Source: Deltaproteobacteria bacterium
GTDB lineage: Bacteria > Desulfobacterota > B13-G15 > RBG-16-54-18
Direction: 5' to 3'
Length of the DNA stretch: 5,238 nucleotides
NCBI GenBank assembly: GCA_003646745.1
Contig: QMLM01000127.1
Location: 1 to 5,238, forward strand
Shown here in pieces: positions 1 to 5,146 of the stretch. A model generated the notes under the pieces. That model saw only the letters and a program-made list of their open reading frames with translations. It was not told the origin of the DNA and did not search any database. The translations under genes and the position numbers were made by a program. Every line of letters begins with the position of its first letter. Position 1 is the first letter of the stretch.

Positions 1-185
1 AAGGCATATTTAAGTTCTTGAGCTGGTCTAAGTCCCTCATCATCTTCTTCGACAATGGCATCCCAGAGTTTTTCATCTGCCCTTTTGATCAGAAATTTCC
101 GAACAGGCCCCTTATCTACTATTTGGACCACTATGTCGACGACCTTCCCCCACGCAGCCTTTTTTATCTCCTTGGTAACCTTCAT
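1..185 (-). CDS. Unrecognised protein, N-terminal 61 residues (runs off left edge)
   Basis: An open frame without stops runs from an ATG at 185 to the window edge. The protein begins MKVTKEIKKAAWGKVVD and continues with a mixed charged/hydrophobic, probably helical stretch, an acidic patch (IVEEDDEG, about residues 44-51) and then ELKYA. A purine-rich Shine-Dalgarno (AAGGGGG) ends a few bases before the ATG and supports this start. There is no signal peptide and no obvious membrane segment. I do not recognise the family from this fragment. It lies on the same strand as the YhhQ-like transporter gene, with 82 bases between them, and a candidate promoter in that gap suggests separate transcription. 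The start and coding character are fairly secure; the function is unknown because the body of the protein is outside the window. Confidence 0.65.
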   Translation of the reverse strand, partial: MKVTKEIKKAAWGKVVDIVVQIVDKGPVRKFLIKRADEKLWDAIVEEDDEGLRPAQELKYA

Positions 186-219
186 ATTCCCCCCCTTCTT
201 GGTAGAAACCTTTTTTCTT

Positions 220-248
220 AAGTTAGGTATTGTTAAAAAATCTGTCAA
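220..248 (-). promoter_or_regulatory. Candidate sigma-70 promoter for the left-edge gene
   Basis: On the minus strand a perfect -35 hexamer TTGACA (243-248) is followed after 17 bases by a weak -10 TAACTT (220-225). The site lies in the 82-base gap between the YhhQ-like gene and the partial gene starting at 185. Its start point would be roughly 25-30 bases upstream of that ATG, leaving room for the Shine-Dalgarno. The -10 matches consensus at only three of six positions, so this is a prediction. Confidence 0.4.
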
Positions 249-267
249 GGATGAGAATTTTAAACAT

Positions 268-960
268 TCATCCCCTTTGCAGCATCCTCTTATACCAAAC
301 GAACCAAGGGGTGTCCAAAAAACCGATGATGTTCTTGCTCACGATCTGGCCTACAATGAGGGGGAGGATGGGCATGACCCCATAAAATGCCAAGGTCACA
401 AAGATCAGACTATCTAGGGTCAGGTCCAAAAGATCAGATGTGATGCTCCGTAGCCATATCCGCTCTTCGTACTTTCTCTTTAACCAGGCAAACAAATAGG
501 CATCGAGGTTTTGGCAGATGAGAAAGGCAATCCACGAGGCCGCTGTAATCCTTATCCCCAACTTAAATATCCCCTGCCAAGCCTCTTCAAAAGGGAAAAA
601 GGGGGCCGGAGAGAGGCTGTTTACCATGGCGATGAAAGTCACCAGCAATACCTGGGTGATGAAGGCGATAACGATCGCCAGATGGGCCTTCCTCCTCCCA
701 TAGGCCTCGTTGATCATGTCTATGGCCTGAGCAATAAAGGGATAGATGAAGACGGCGGCCGGGGCAAAAAAGCTATAAAATCCTAAATCAAACTTCACGA
801 TCCTGACCGCCATGATCTGGGAAGCCCCCAGATAGATGGTATAAAAGGCCGCCAGGGCTGCAAACCCATGCTCGGGGAATTTTTTCACGATATGGGCGCT
901 GGCATAGGTAACGATGGTCAAACTGACTAGCCAGTAAACCCATACCGTTGGAATGAGCAT
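268..960 (-). CDS. YhhQ/VUT-family transporter, probable queuosine precursor transporter
   Basis: This is an integral inner-membrane protein of 230 residues, close to the usual length of the YhhQ (DUF165/VUT) family. Known members import 7-deazaguanine precursors of queuosine (preQ0, preQ1 or queuine) for tRNA modification. Around six hydrophobic segments are visible (roughly residues 7-25, 35-55, 62-82, 93-115, 137-158 and 183-212). The family's conserved loop YPFIAQAIDMINEAYGRRKA (73-92) matches the usual YP..D...E.YG...A pattern. Other typical elements are a Trp-Leu-Arg-Ser segment (169-172), an Asp-Ser near 183-184 inside a membrane helix, and a late Thr-Pro (217-218). The ATG at 960 has a GGAG Shine-Dalgarno about eight bases upstream. 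The gene is divergent from the permease operon. The family call is confident. The substrate is inferred from the family, since no queuosine genes are in the window. Confidence 0.82.
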   Translation of the reverse strand: MLIPTVWVYWLVSLTIVTYASAHIVKKFPEHGFAALAAFYTIYLGASQIMAVRIVKFDLGFYSFFAPAAVFIYPFIAQAIDMINEAYGRRKAHLAIVIAFITQVLLVTFIAMVNSLSPAPFFPFEEAWQGIFKLGIRITAASWIAFLICQNLDAYLFAWLKRKYEERIWLRSITSDLLDLTLDSLIFVTLAFYGVMPILPLIVGQIVSKNIIGFLDTPWFVWYKRMLQRG

Positions 961-1034
961 CTTCGCTTCTCCATAAGATCACAATTTTTTTAATCTTACC
1001 CGCTCTACTTGCAAAATAACCCCCTGGATTTCCT
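961..1034. other. Divergent intergenic region between transporter and permease genes
   Basis: These 74 bases separate the minus-strand transporter from the plus-strand permease frame and must carry, or lie next to, promoters for both. They contain an A/T-rich core (981-995) and a minus-strand TAAGAT hexamer (993-998) that could be a -10 for the transporter, but no good -35 sits at the right distance from it. I see no clear operator palindrome. Confidence 0.4.
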
Positions 1035-1928
1035 ATGTCAACTTTTGAATTAAGCAGAAAGCAAAGGTTGACACCTTCCGAAAAATTATCCCATAATTAT
1101 TCAAGTTTTTTGTGCGTGGCGAAGATGGGAAATAAATTAGCTTGGGCAGGAGCAGTAATCATTGCTATCTTAATGGTAACGGCCATTCTGGCTCCGTTTC
1201 TTGCGCCCTTCGACCCTATGGCCATAGACCTGGCCGGTGAACTGGAGGGACCCAGTATGGGTCATCCCCTGGGGCAGGATAAGTTGGGCAGGGACATCCT
1301 CAGCCAGATCATCTACGGCTCCCGAACCTCCCTCCTGGTGGGTTTCGTAGTAGTGGGGGTCTCTCTGGTTTTAGGGGTAACATTAGGGGCCCTGGCAGGT
1401 TATTTTGGCGGCTTCCTCGATACCATATTGATGCGTGTAGTAGATATTCTTTTGGCCTTTCCGGGCATCTTGTTGGCCATCGCCCTGGCGGGGATACTCG
1501 GCCCCAGCATGAAAAACATCATCCTCGCCCTCTGCATCCTGGGTTGGGTAGGATATGCCAGACTTGTGCGCGCTCAAGTCCTTGCAGAGAAGAACAGAGA
1601 ATATGTCTTGGCGGCAAAGGCGCTGGGAGGAAGTCACTCTAGGATTATTCTTCGGCACATCCTACCCAATGTGTTCGCACCGGTTATTGTGGAGGCTACC
1701 TTCGGCTTGGCAGGGGTGATCCTGGCCGAATCGAGCCTCAGCTTTCTGGGATTAGGTCCCCAAGATGTACCTACTTGGGGTAGGCTCCTAAATGAGGGAG
1801 CCCAATACCTGCTTTTTGCACCCCATGTGGCCACTTTTCCTGGAATAGCCATCATGCTTACAGTCTTGGGATTCAACTTCCTTGGGGATGGTCTACGCAA
1901 TAGATGGAACGTTAAGGGGTCGGCATGA
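1035..1928 (+). CDS. ABC transporter inner-membrane permease, DppC/OppC type
   Basis: This is one of the two membrane subunits of a peptide/nickel-class ABC importer (binding-protein-dependent transport family). As read it has 297 residues, the usual length. A first membrane helix (about 35-57) ends in the typical LAPFLAPFDP. A conserved block HPLGQDKLGRDILS (77-90) and YGSRTSL (94-100) follows, and then four or five more helices. The EAA loop that docks the ATPase is EYVLAAKALGG (189-199) with RHILPN (207-212). FLGLG (237-241) and NFLGDGLR (281-288) close the C-terminus as in DppC/OppC. The usual DppB-type partner, binding protein and two ATPases are not next to it; upstream lies a divergent gene. 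The start is uncertain. The ATG at 1035 has only a weak Shine-Dalgarno, and the ATG at 1125 (267 residues) lies just behind a promoter-like sequence. The stop overlaps the ampD start (ATGA). The substrate is not readable from the sequence; muropeptides are an inference from the neighbour. Confidence 0.9.
   Translation: MSTFELSRKQRLTPSEKLSHNYSSFLCVAKMGNKLAWAGAVIIAILMVTAILAPFLAPFDPMAIDLAGELEGPSMGHPLGQDKLGRDILSQIIYGSRTSLLVGFVVVGVSLVLGVTLGALAGYFGGFLDTILMRVVDILLAFPGILLAIALAGILGPSMKNIILALCILGWVGYARLVRAQVLAEKNREYVLAAKALGGSHSRIILRHILPNVFAPVIVEATFGLAGVILAESSLSFLGLGPQDVPTWGRLLNEGAQYLLFAPHVATFPGIAIMLTVLGFNFLGDGLRNRWNVKGSA
1068..1097 (+). promoter_or_regulatory. Candidate sigma-70 promoter near the permease gene start
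   Basis: TTGACA (1068-1073), a perfect -35, is followed after 18 bases by CATAAT (1092-1097), a five-of-six -10. Transcription would begin near 1104, after the annotated ATG at 1035 but about 20 bases before the in-frame ATG at 1125. If the promoter is real, the permease probably starts at 1125, or both a long and a short form are made. The bases from 1035 to 1124 are richer in A/T than the rest of the gene, which fits a noncoding leader. Confidence 0.45.
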
Positions 1929-2518
1929 AGATCAAAAAGATCCCCAGCCCAAACTACTCAAGTCGGGATGGCCACCAAGTGGATATGATAGTCATCCACG
2001 CCATCAGCCTCCCTCCAGGAGAATTCAGAACGGGCTATGTCTTGGACCTCTTTCTGAACAGACTAAATCCCTCTGCCCACCCTTATTTCCAAGAAATAAG
2101 GGATTTGAGGGTCTCTGCCCACTATTTTATCGACCGAGGTGGGGAGGTCATTGAACTGGTGGATCCCGATCAAATGGCCTGGCATGCGGGTGAAAGCTCC
2201 TTTGAGGGGAGACAGGGCTGCAATCTCTTCTCCATCGGCATCGAGCTGGAGGGGACCCCTGATCAGCCCTTTACCGAAAGACAGTACCGGTCTCTTATGG
2301 AGTTATGCCTGGTGTTGATGAAGAGGTATCCTCTGATCAGCCCTGAGAGGATTGTAAGGCACTCTGACATCGCCCCGGGGAGAAAGAAGGATCCTGGTCC
2401 CCTTTTCCCATGGGAAAGATTTAAGGACGAATTAAAAAGGGAAATTTCAAAGAAAAATTTCTCGGCGGCCGAGTTCAAAGAAAGTATAAACCCATCGGGT
2501 TCAAAAGATAAATTCTAA
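1925..2518 (+). CDS. ampD: 1,6-anhydro-N-acetylmuramyl-L-alanine amidase AmpD
   Basis: This cytoplasmic zinc amidase cuts the bond between anhydro-N-acetylmuramic acid and L-alanine in recycled muropeptides. It releases stem peptide for reuse and, in species with AmpR, lowers the inducer of beta-lactamase. The 197-residue Amidase_2 protein follows E. coli AmpD along its whole length: VIHAISLPPGEF (23-34), AHPYFQEIRDLRVSAHYFI (51-69), AWHAGES (85-91), FSIGIELEGT (102-111) and RHSDIAPGRKKDPGP (145-159). By alignment the zinc ligands are His25, His146 and Asp156, and Glu107 and Lys154 match the catalytic pair. There is no signal peptide, as expected for AmpD rather than a periplasmic amidase. 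A lysine/serine-rich tail (about 172-197) extends beyond the fold. The start overlaps the permease stop as ATGA, implying translational coupling. Confidence 0.95.
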   Translation: MKIKKIPSPNYSSRDGHQVDMIVIHAISLPPGEFRTGYVLDLFLNRLNPSAHPYFQEIRDLRVSAHYFIDRGGEVIELVDPDQMAWHAGESSFEGRQGCNLFSIGIELEGTPDQPFTERQYRSLMELCLVLMKRYPLISPERIVRHSDIAPGRKKDPGPLFPWERFKDELKREISKKNFSAAEFKESINPSGSKDKF

Positions 2519-2520
2519 AA

Positions 2521-2526
2521 AGGAGA
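2521..2526 (+). promoter_or_regulatory. Strong Shine-Dalgarno for the hydrolase gene
   Basis: AGGAGA, preceded by A residues, sits six bases upstream of the ATG at 2533 in the 14-base gap after ampD. It fixes the hydrolase start and indicates independent, efficient ribosome loading within the operon. No promoter or terminator fits in the gap. Confidence 0.7.
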
Positions 2527-2532
2527 TGACCG

Positions 2533-3318
2533 ATGTCTATTATCGAGGCCTATGGTATGAGGGGAAATGTAGTCTTTGGTAGCGGAGAAAGAAAAGAAGG
2601 AAAGGATTCCCTGGTATTCATCCATGGGGCAGGAGGTAATTATACCACCTGGTACCCTCAAAAGGACTACTTCAGTCAAAGTTTCAACGTCTTTATCATG
2701 GAACTGCCTGGGCATGGAGCGGCTCATGGGGAGGGGGCCGACGAGATAAGAAGTTATGCCCTCTGGATCAAGGGAGTATTAGATGAACTGGAGATAAAAA
2801 GACCCTTTCTAATCGGGCATTCCATGGGAGGGGCCATTACCATGGACCTGGCCCTGAGGTTTCCAGCCATCCCCAAGGGGTTGGTCCTGGTGGGCACTGG
2901 GGCAAGGCTGCGGGTGGATCCCCGTATCTTGAATGGGATAAAGGATGACTTTCCTCAGGCCGTGGAGTTCATCTGCCAGCTCGCCTTCGCCAAAGATGTC
3001 TCCCAGGAAATGATGAAATTAGGGATAGAGGAGATGAGAAAGACCTCCCCTGAGGTGCTTCACGGTGACTTTACCGCCTGCGACCGGTTCGATATTATGG
3101 AAGAGGTAAAGGGAATAAAGAACCCCACCCTGGTCATCTGCGGCGATCAAGACGTCCTGACCCCCGTCAAATACTCCCGTTACCTCGCCGAGAAGATCCC
3201 CGAGGCCCGACTGGAAATCATAGAGGGAGCAGGGCATATGGTGATGTTGGAACGCCCCGAGGAGTTCAACAAAAGGCTGGAGGCCTTCTTCCGCTCCGTG
3301 GGCCAGAAAGATGCCTAG
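2533..3318 (+). CDS. Alpha/beta hydrolase (AB hydrolase-1 family)
   Basis: This is a cytoplasmic serine hydrolase of 261 residues, typical for the AB hydrolase-1 fold. The parts visible in order are: strand and oxyanion loop VFIHGAGGN (28-36); ELPGHGAAHG (57-66); the nucleophile elbow GHSMGG (95-100) with Ser97; a helical cap region (about 125-190); the acid motif VICGDQDVLTP (201-211) with Asp207 as likely catalytic acid; and EGAGHMVMLERPEEF (231-245) with His235. The triad is therefore complete and the enzyme is probably active. The motifs are shared by esterases, C-C bond hydrolases, haloperoxidase-like enzymes and MenH-type proteins, so the substrate cannot be named. It lies between ampD and rsmE, its last eight bases overlapping rsmE. 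Nothing ties it specifically to peptidoglycan recycling or rRNA modification. Confidence 0.9.
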   Translation: MSIIEAYGMRGNVVFGSGERKEGKDSLVFIHGAGGNYTTWYPQKDYFSQSFNVFIMELPGHGAAHGEGADEIRSYALWIKGVLDELEIKRPFLIGHSMGGAITMDLALRFPAIPKGLVLVGTGARLRVDPRILNGIKDDFPQAVEFICQLAFAKDVSQEMMKLGIEEMRKTSPEVLHGDFTACDRFDIMEEVKGIKNPTLVICGDQDVLTPVKYSRYLAEKIPEARLEIIEGAGHMVMLERPEEFNKRLEAFFRSVGQKDA

Positions 3319-4042
3319 AGTATATATCCCCCCAGAGAGGATCAAGGGCGATCAAATCACCCTCCAGTCCAGGGAGATGAGGTATATCCTCAAGGTCCTG
3401 CGGCTTGGCCCTGGTGATGAGGTAACGGTATTTAATGGAGAGGGAGTGGAATATCTGGCTGAGCTCTGCGAGAACTATGGAGGAGGGATATACCTAGTTG
3501 TTAAGGAGGAACTGCGGCCGGAAAGAGAATCTCCCTTGAGGTTAACCCTCGCCCAGGGGCTCCTCAAGGGGGAAAAGATGAAATTTGTGATTCAGAAGGC
3601 CACGGAGCTAGGGGTCGCTAGAATTGTCCCTATCACCACCTCCCGTTCCATCCCCATCTTAGAGGAGGAGAAAGAGACACTTAGGATACAGAGGTGGCGC
3701 CGAATAGCCCAAGAGGCGACCAAGCAGTGTGGCAGGACGGTGGTACCCCAGGTGACGGAAATCCAAGACCTAGGAGACTTCCTCGCCCAAAGTAAAGGGG
3801 CGAAATTGATCCTCTGGGAGGAGGAACCCACCCCCCTGCGGGAGGTATTGGAGAGGATAGATCCTTCTCCGGGGATTACCCTCCTTATCGGACCTGAGGG
3901 TGGATTCTCCGAAAAGGAGGTCACCCATGCCCAGACCCATGGCTTCCTCGCTGCTGGGCTAGGGCGAAGGATTCTGCGGGCCGAGACAGCGGCCCTAAGC
4001 GTGCTGAGCATCCTACAACACTTATTTGGTGATTTGGGGTGA
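3311..4042 (+). CDS. rsmE: 16S rRNA (uracil-1498-N3)-methyltransferase RsmE
   Basis: RsmE methylates N3 of U1498 in the decoding region of 16S rRNA within the 30S subunit, using S-adenosylmethionine. The 243-residue length is standard. The N-terminal PUA-like domain begins MPRVYIPPERI and includes HyxxVLR-like RYILKVLRLGPGD (24-36) and VFNGEG (40-45). The C-terminal SPOUT (trefoil-knot) domain shows KGEKMKFVIQKATELG (86-101), EATKQCGR (135-142), the knot glycine loop LIGPEGGFSEKE (192-203) and LGRRILRAETA (217-227), which bind SAM and form the dimer interface. All key family motifs are intact. The start overlaps the hydrolase by eight bases, so it is last in the four-gene run and probably translationally coupled. 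No clear rho-independent hairpin follows the stop. Confidence 0.96.
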   Translation: MPRVYIPPERIKGDQITLQSREMRYILKVLRLGPGDEVTVFNGEGVEYLAELCENYGGGIYLVVKEELRPERESPLRLTLAQGLLKGEKMKFVIQKATELGVARIVPITTSRSIPILEEEKETLRIQRWRRIAQEATKQCGRTVVPQVTEIQDLGDFLAQSKGAKLILWEEEPTPLREVLERIDPSPGITLLIGPEGGFSEKEVTHAQTHGFLAAGLGRRILRAETAALSVLSILQHLFGDLG

Positions 4043-4081
4043 AATTGCACATCACTCTGTTATCCCTAGCCATACAAATAA

Positions 4082-4327
4082 TATTTATTATGCCTTATTG
4101 AAATTGATGCCGTTACGGGGAGGGGGAAGTGTCTATGTCCAAACGATCTCCCTGGTGGAGTGCCCTCACGATATTTTTTTGATCCAAAGGAGGCTGAAGA
4201 GGCAATGCAGCTTGCAAAGAGTGTCATTGATCTTGTTGAGAAAAATATGGGGGGAGACAGCCCCATAACATATTACGCTTCACAAGCAAAGCTCATGCAA
4301 AGAAAGAACGTGAGCCTATTTATCTGA
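4082..4327 (+). pseudogene. 5'-truncated HEPN-domain protein remnant
   Basis: An open frame with no plausible start (in-frame stop at 4079-4081; first ATG only at 4205) reads LIEIDAV, then PNDLPGGVPSRYF, then FDPKEAEEAMQLAKSVIDL and VEKN, ending at TGA 4325-4327. The order LxEID, RYPxDLPGGxP-like, then an AEEAxxLA-xxI-xxV helix is what I recall as the C-terminal part of HEPN proteins. These are about 130 residues long and usually paired with a minimal nucleotidyltransferase as a toxin-antitoxin module. The N-terminal helices, which carry much of the domain, are missing. The residues expected to be a Tyr-x-Pro-x-Arg-Tyr stretch read TGRGKCLC, suggesting local decay or compensating indels. No nucleotidyltransferase partner follows. 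I infer a dead remnant; the family match is by eye. Confidence 0.5.
4246..4267 (+). repeat. Short inverted repeat (7-base stem, 8-base loop)
   Basis: TATGGGG (4246-4252) and CCCCATA (4261-4267) are perfect inverted copies around the loop GGAGACAG. The hairpin lies inside the HEPN remnant and is not followed by a T-run, so it is not a canonical rho-independent terminator. It may be chance or a weak RNA structure. Confidence 0.35.
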
Positions 4328-4492
4328 TAACCTCTATAATTAATTTGCTTTTCGAATAGCCTCCTATGTTTTTGATAGCAAAGGTGCCAAAAAAGATCAA
4401 TCCAACTGACAAAAATTGACATAAACATCTAAGGACACCCTCTCGTTCCTATTCCAACCAAGAGATTACAACGATTTTAGCAAATCCCATCA
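4328..4492. other. AT-rich region with no gene seen, upstream of sigma-54 promoter
   Basis: No frame here has coding character or a supported start. The stretch contains TGACA repeated in direct orientation ten bases apart (AACTGACAAAAATTGACA, about 4406-4423), but no long palindrome. Its position 70-165 bases upstream of the -24/-12 element is where enhancer-binding-protein sites would be expected. I cannot point to a specific activator site. Confidence 0.4.
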
Positions 4493-4508
4493 TGGCACAA
4501 ATCTTGCT
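4493..4508 (+). promoter_or_regulatory. Sigma-54 (RpoN) -24/-12 promoter
   Basis: TGGCAC (4493-4498), five bases, then TTGCT (4504-4508) reproduces the sigma-54 consensus TGGCAC-N5-TTGCW with correct spacing. The invariant GG and GC are both present. Transcription would start about 12 bases past the GC, near 4519, giving a leader of about 45 bases before the first small zinc-ribbon gene at 4563. The element lies in noncoding DNA in the right orientation. Such promoters require an AAA+ enhancer-binding activator, which is not encoded in the window. Confidence 0.75.
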
Positions 4509-4550
4509 GAATAAGGCATAAAGAGCTACAGCAACTACCATCCCTAACCC

Positions 4551-4558
4551 AGGGGAGG
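4551..4558 (+). promoter_or_regulatory. Shine-Dalgarno deciding among three tandem ATGs
   Basis: AGGGGAGG precedes three consecutive in-frame ATG codons at 4563, 4566 and 4569. The spacing from the GGAGG core is 4, 7 and 10 bases. The middle ATG (4566) is best placed, so the true protein is probably one residue shorter than the longest reading. Confidence 0.6.
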
Positions 4559-4562
4559 CAAA

Positions 4563-4850
4563 ATGATGATGGAGAACAGAGAATATCCTTTGTGGGAAAA
4601 TTCCTTAGTATCCAGAAATCACAGCAGCTATCAAGGGCAACATTCAGTTGAAGAGGCAAAAGAGAAATACCTCACACAAGCCGGGCCCTGTCCTCTATGC
4701 AAAACACCGGCTGATAAACTATCGTGGGTTTATTTGGTTACCCCCGAGTGGACATGGCAGACCCTTTGCGGGAAAGCAGGCTGGATGACAGTTTGTGACC
4801 GATGTAAACTCCAAATTGATTTTTTTGTGGATATAACAAACCAAATATAG
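4563..4850 (+). CDS. Small cysteine-rich zinc-ribbon-like protein, function unknown
   Basis: This is a 95-residue soluble protein with no signal peptide or membrane segment. The first 40 residues are polar and look poorly structured. A compact cysteine domain follows: GPCPLCKTPAD (41-51, Cys43 and Cys46), a tryptophan-rich core WVYLVTPEWTWQTLCGKAGW (55-74, Cys69), and VCDRCKLQIDFF (77-88, Cys78 and Cys81). Two CxxC knuckles 32 residues apart are the layout of a zinc ribbon, and the fifth cysteine could be a spare ligand or redox residue. I do not recognise a named family. The gene has a strong Shine-Dalgarno and lies directly behind the sigma-54 promoter, so it is likely expressed on an activator's signal. 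The second zinc-ribbon gene follows after 22 bases and is probably co-transcribed. Coding status is well supported; the function is open. Confidence 0.8.
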   Translation: MMMENREYPLWENSLVSRNHSSYQGQHSVEEAKEKYLTQAGPCPLCKTPADKLSWVYLVTPEWTWQTLCGKAGWMTVCDRCKLQIDFFVDITNQI

Positions 4851-4872
4851 CCGAGAGGGAACAAGGGAGCAG

Positions 4873-5103
4873 ATGATAATCGAATGTAAAAAATGCCGAA
4901 CAAAATATCGCGTTGATGCAGCTAAAATAAAAACTACAGGAATCAGAGTTCGGTGTTCTCGATGTATGCATGAGTTTATCTTATCCACATCCCTCAAGAA
5001 CAGGGGGGATCTTTTTAAAGAGATCTTTAGCGGGAGAAAAATATCGGATGAGGCCTCATCATTCAGACAATTAATATTGGCGCAGATAAAGCTGGCAAAA
5101 TAG
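4873..5103 (+). CDS. Small MJ0042-type zinc ribbon protein
   Basis: The 76-residue protein opens with a classical MJ0042/zinc-ribbon motif: MIIECKKCRTKYRVD (1-15), then VRCSRCMHEF (26-35). The zinc ligands are Cys5, Cys8, Cys28 and Cys31. In Deltaproteobacteria and relatives this ribbon usually forms the N-terminus of longer proteins; here it stands almost alone with a 40-residue tail of basic and polar character and no recognised domain. The motif is thought to bind zinc and mediate contacts, but its molecular role is generally unknown. The ATG at 4873 follows AGGGAG at an unusually short three-base spacing, with a second purine-rich stretch (AGAGGGA) further upstream. It lies 22 bases after the preceding zinc-ribbon gene on the same strand, consistent with one sigma-54-driven transcript. 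Zinc-ribbon identity is confident; function is unknown. Confidence 0.82.
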   Translation: MIIECKKCRTKYRVDAAKIKTTGIRVRCSRCMHEFILSTSLKNRGDLFKEIFSGRKISDEASSFRQLILAQIKLAK

Positions 5104-5146
5104 ATAACTAAAAGAAGAAGACAAACTAAAACATTCGGAGTGATCA

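Noticed and set aside
55..417. Plus-strand 120-codon frame at the left
   Set aside because: It is antisense to the left-edge gene and to the end of the YhhQ-like gene, with no domain; it is a shadow frame.
3592..4050. Minus-strand open frame of 152 codons opposite rsmE
   Set aside because: It lies antisense to a fully motif-supported RsmE; its Ser/Arg-rich sequence shows no domain and is a shadow of plus-strand codon bias.
4246..4267. Rho-independent terminator after the rsmE operon
   Set aside because: The 7-base stem is perfect but no T-run follows and it lies about 200 bases past the rsmE stop, so it is listed only as an inverted repeat.
4026..4268. Plus-strand 80-codon frame starting inside the end of rsmE
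   Set aside because: It has no Shine-Dalgarno and no domain, and it competes with the HEPN-like frame, which carries the recognisable motif.
4415..4445. Sigma-70 promoter from the TTGACA near 4418
   Set aside because: No acceptable -10 hexamer lies 16-18 bases downstream; the sequence there is C/T-rich.
4477..4659. Minus-strand 60-codon frame over the sigma-54 promoter
   Set aside because: It has no family resemblance, overlaps the promoter and the start of a better-supported gene, and lacks a good ribosome site.
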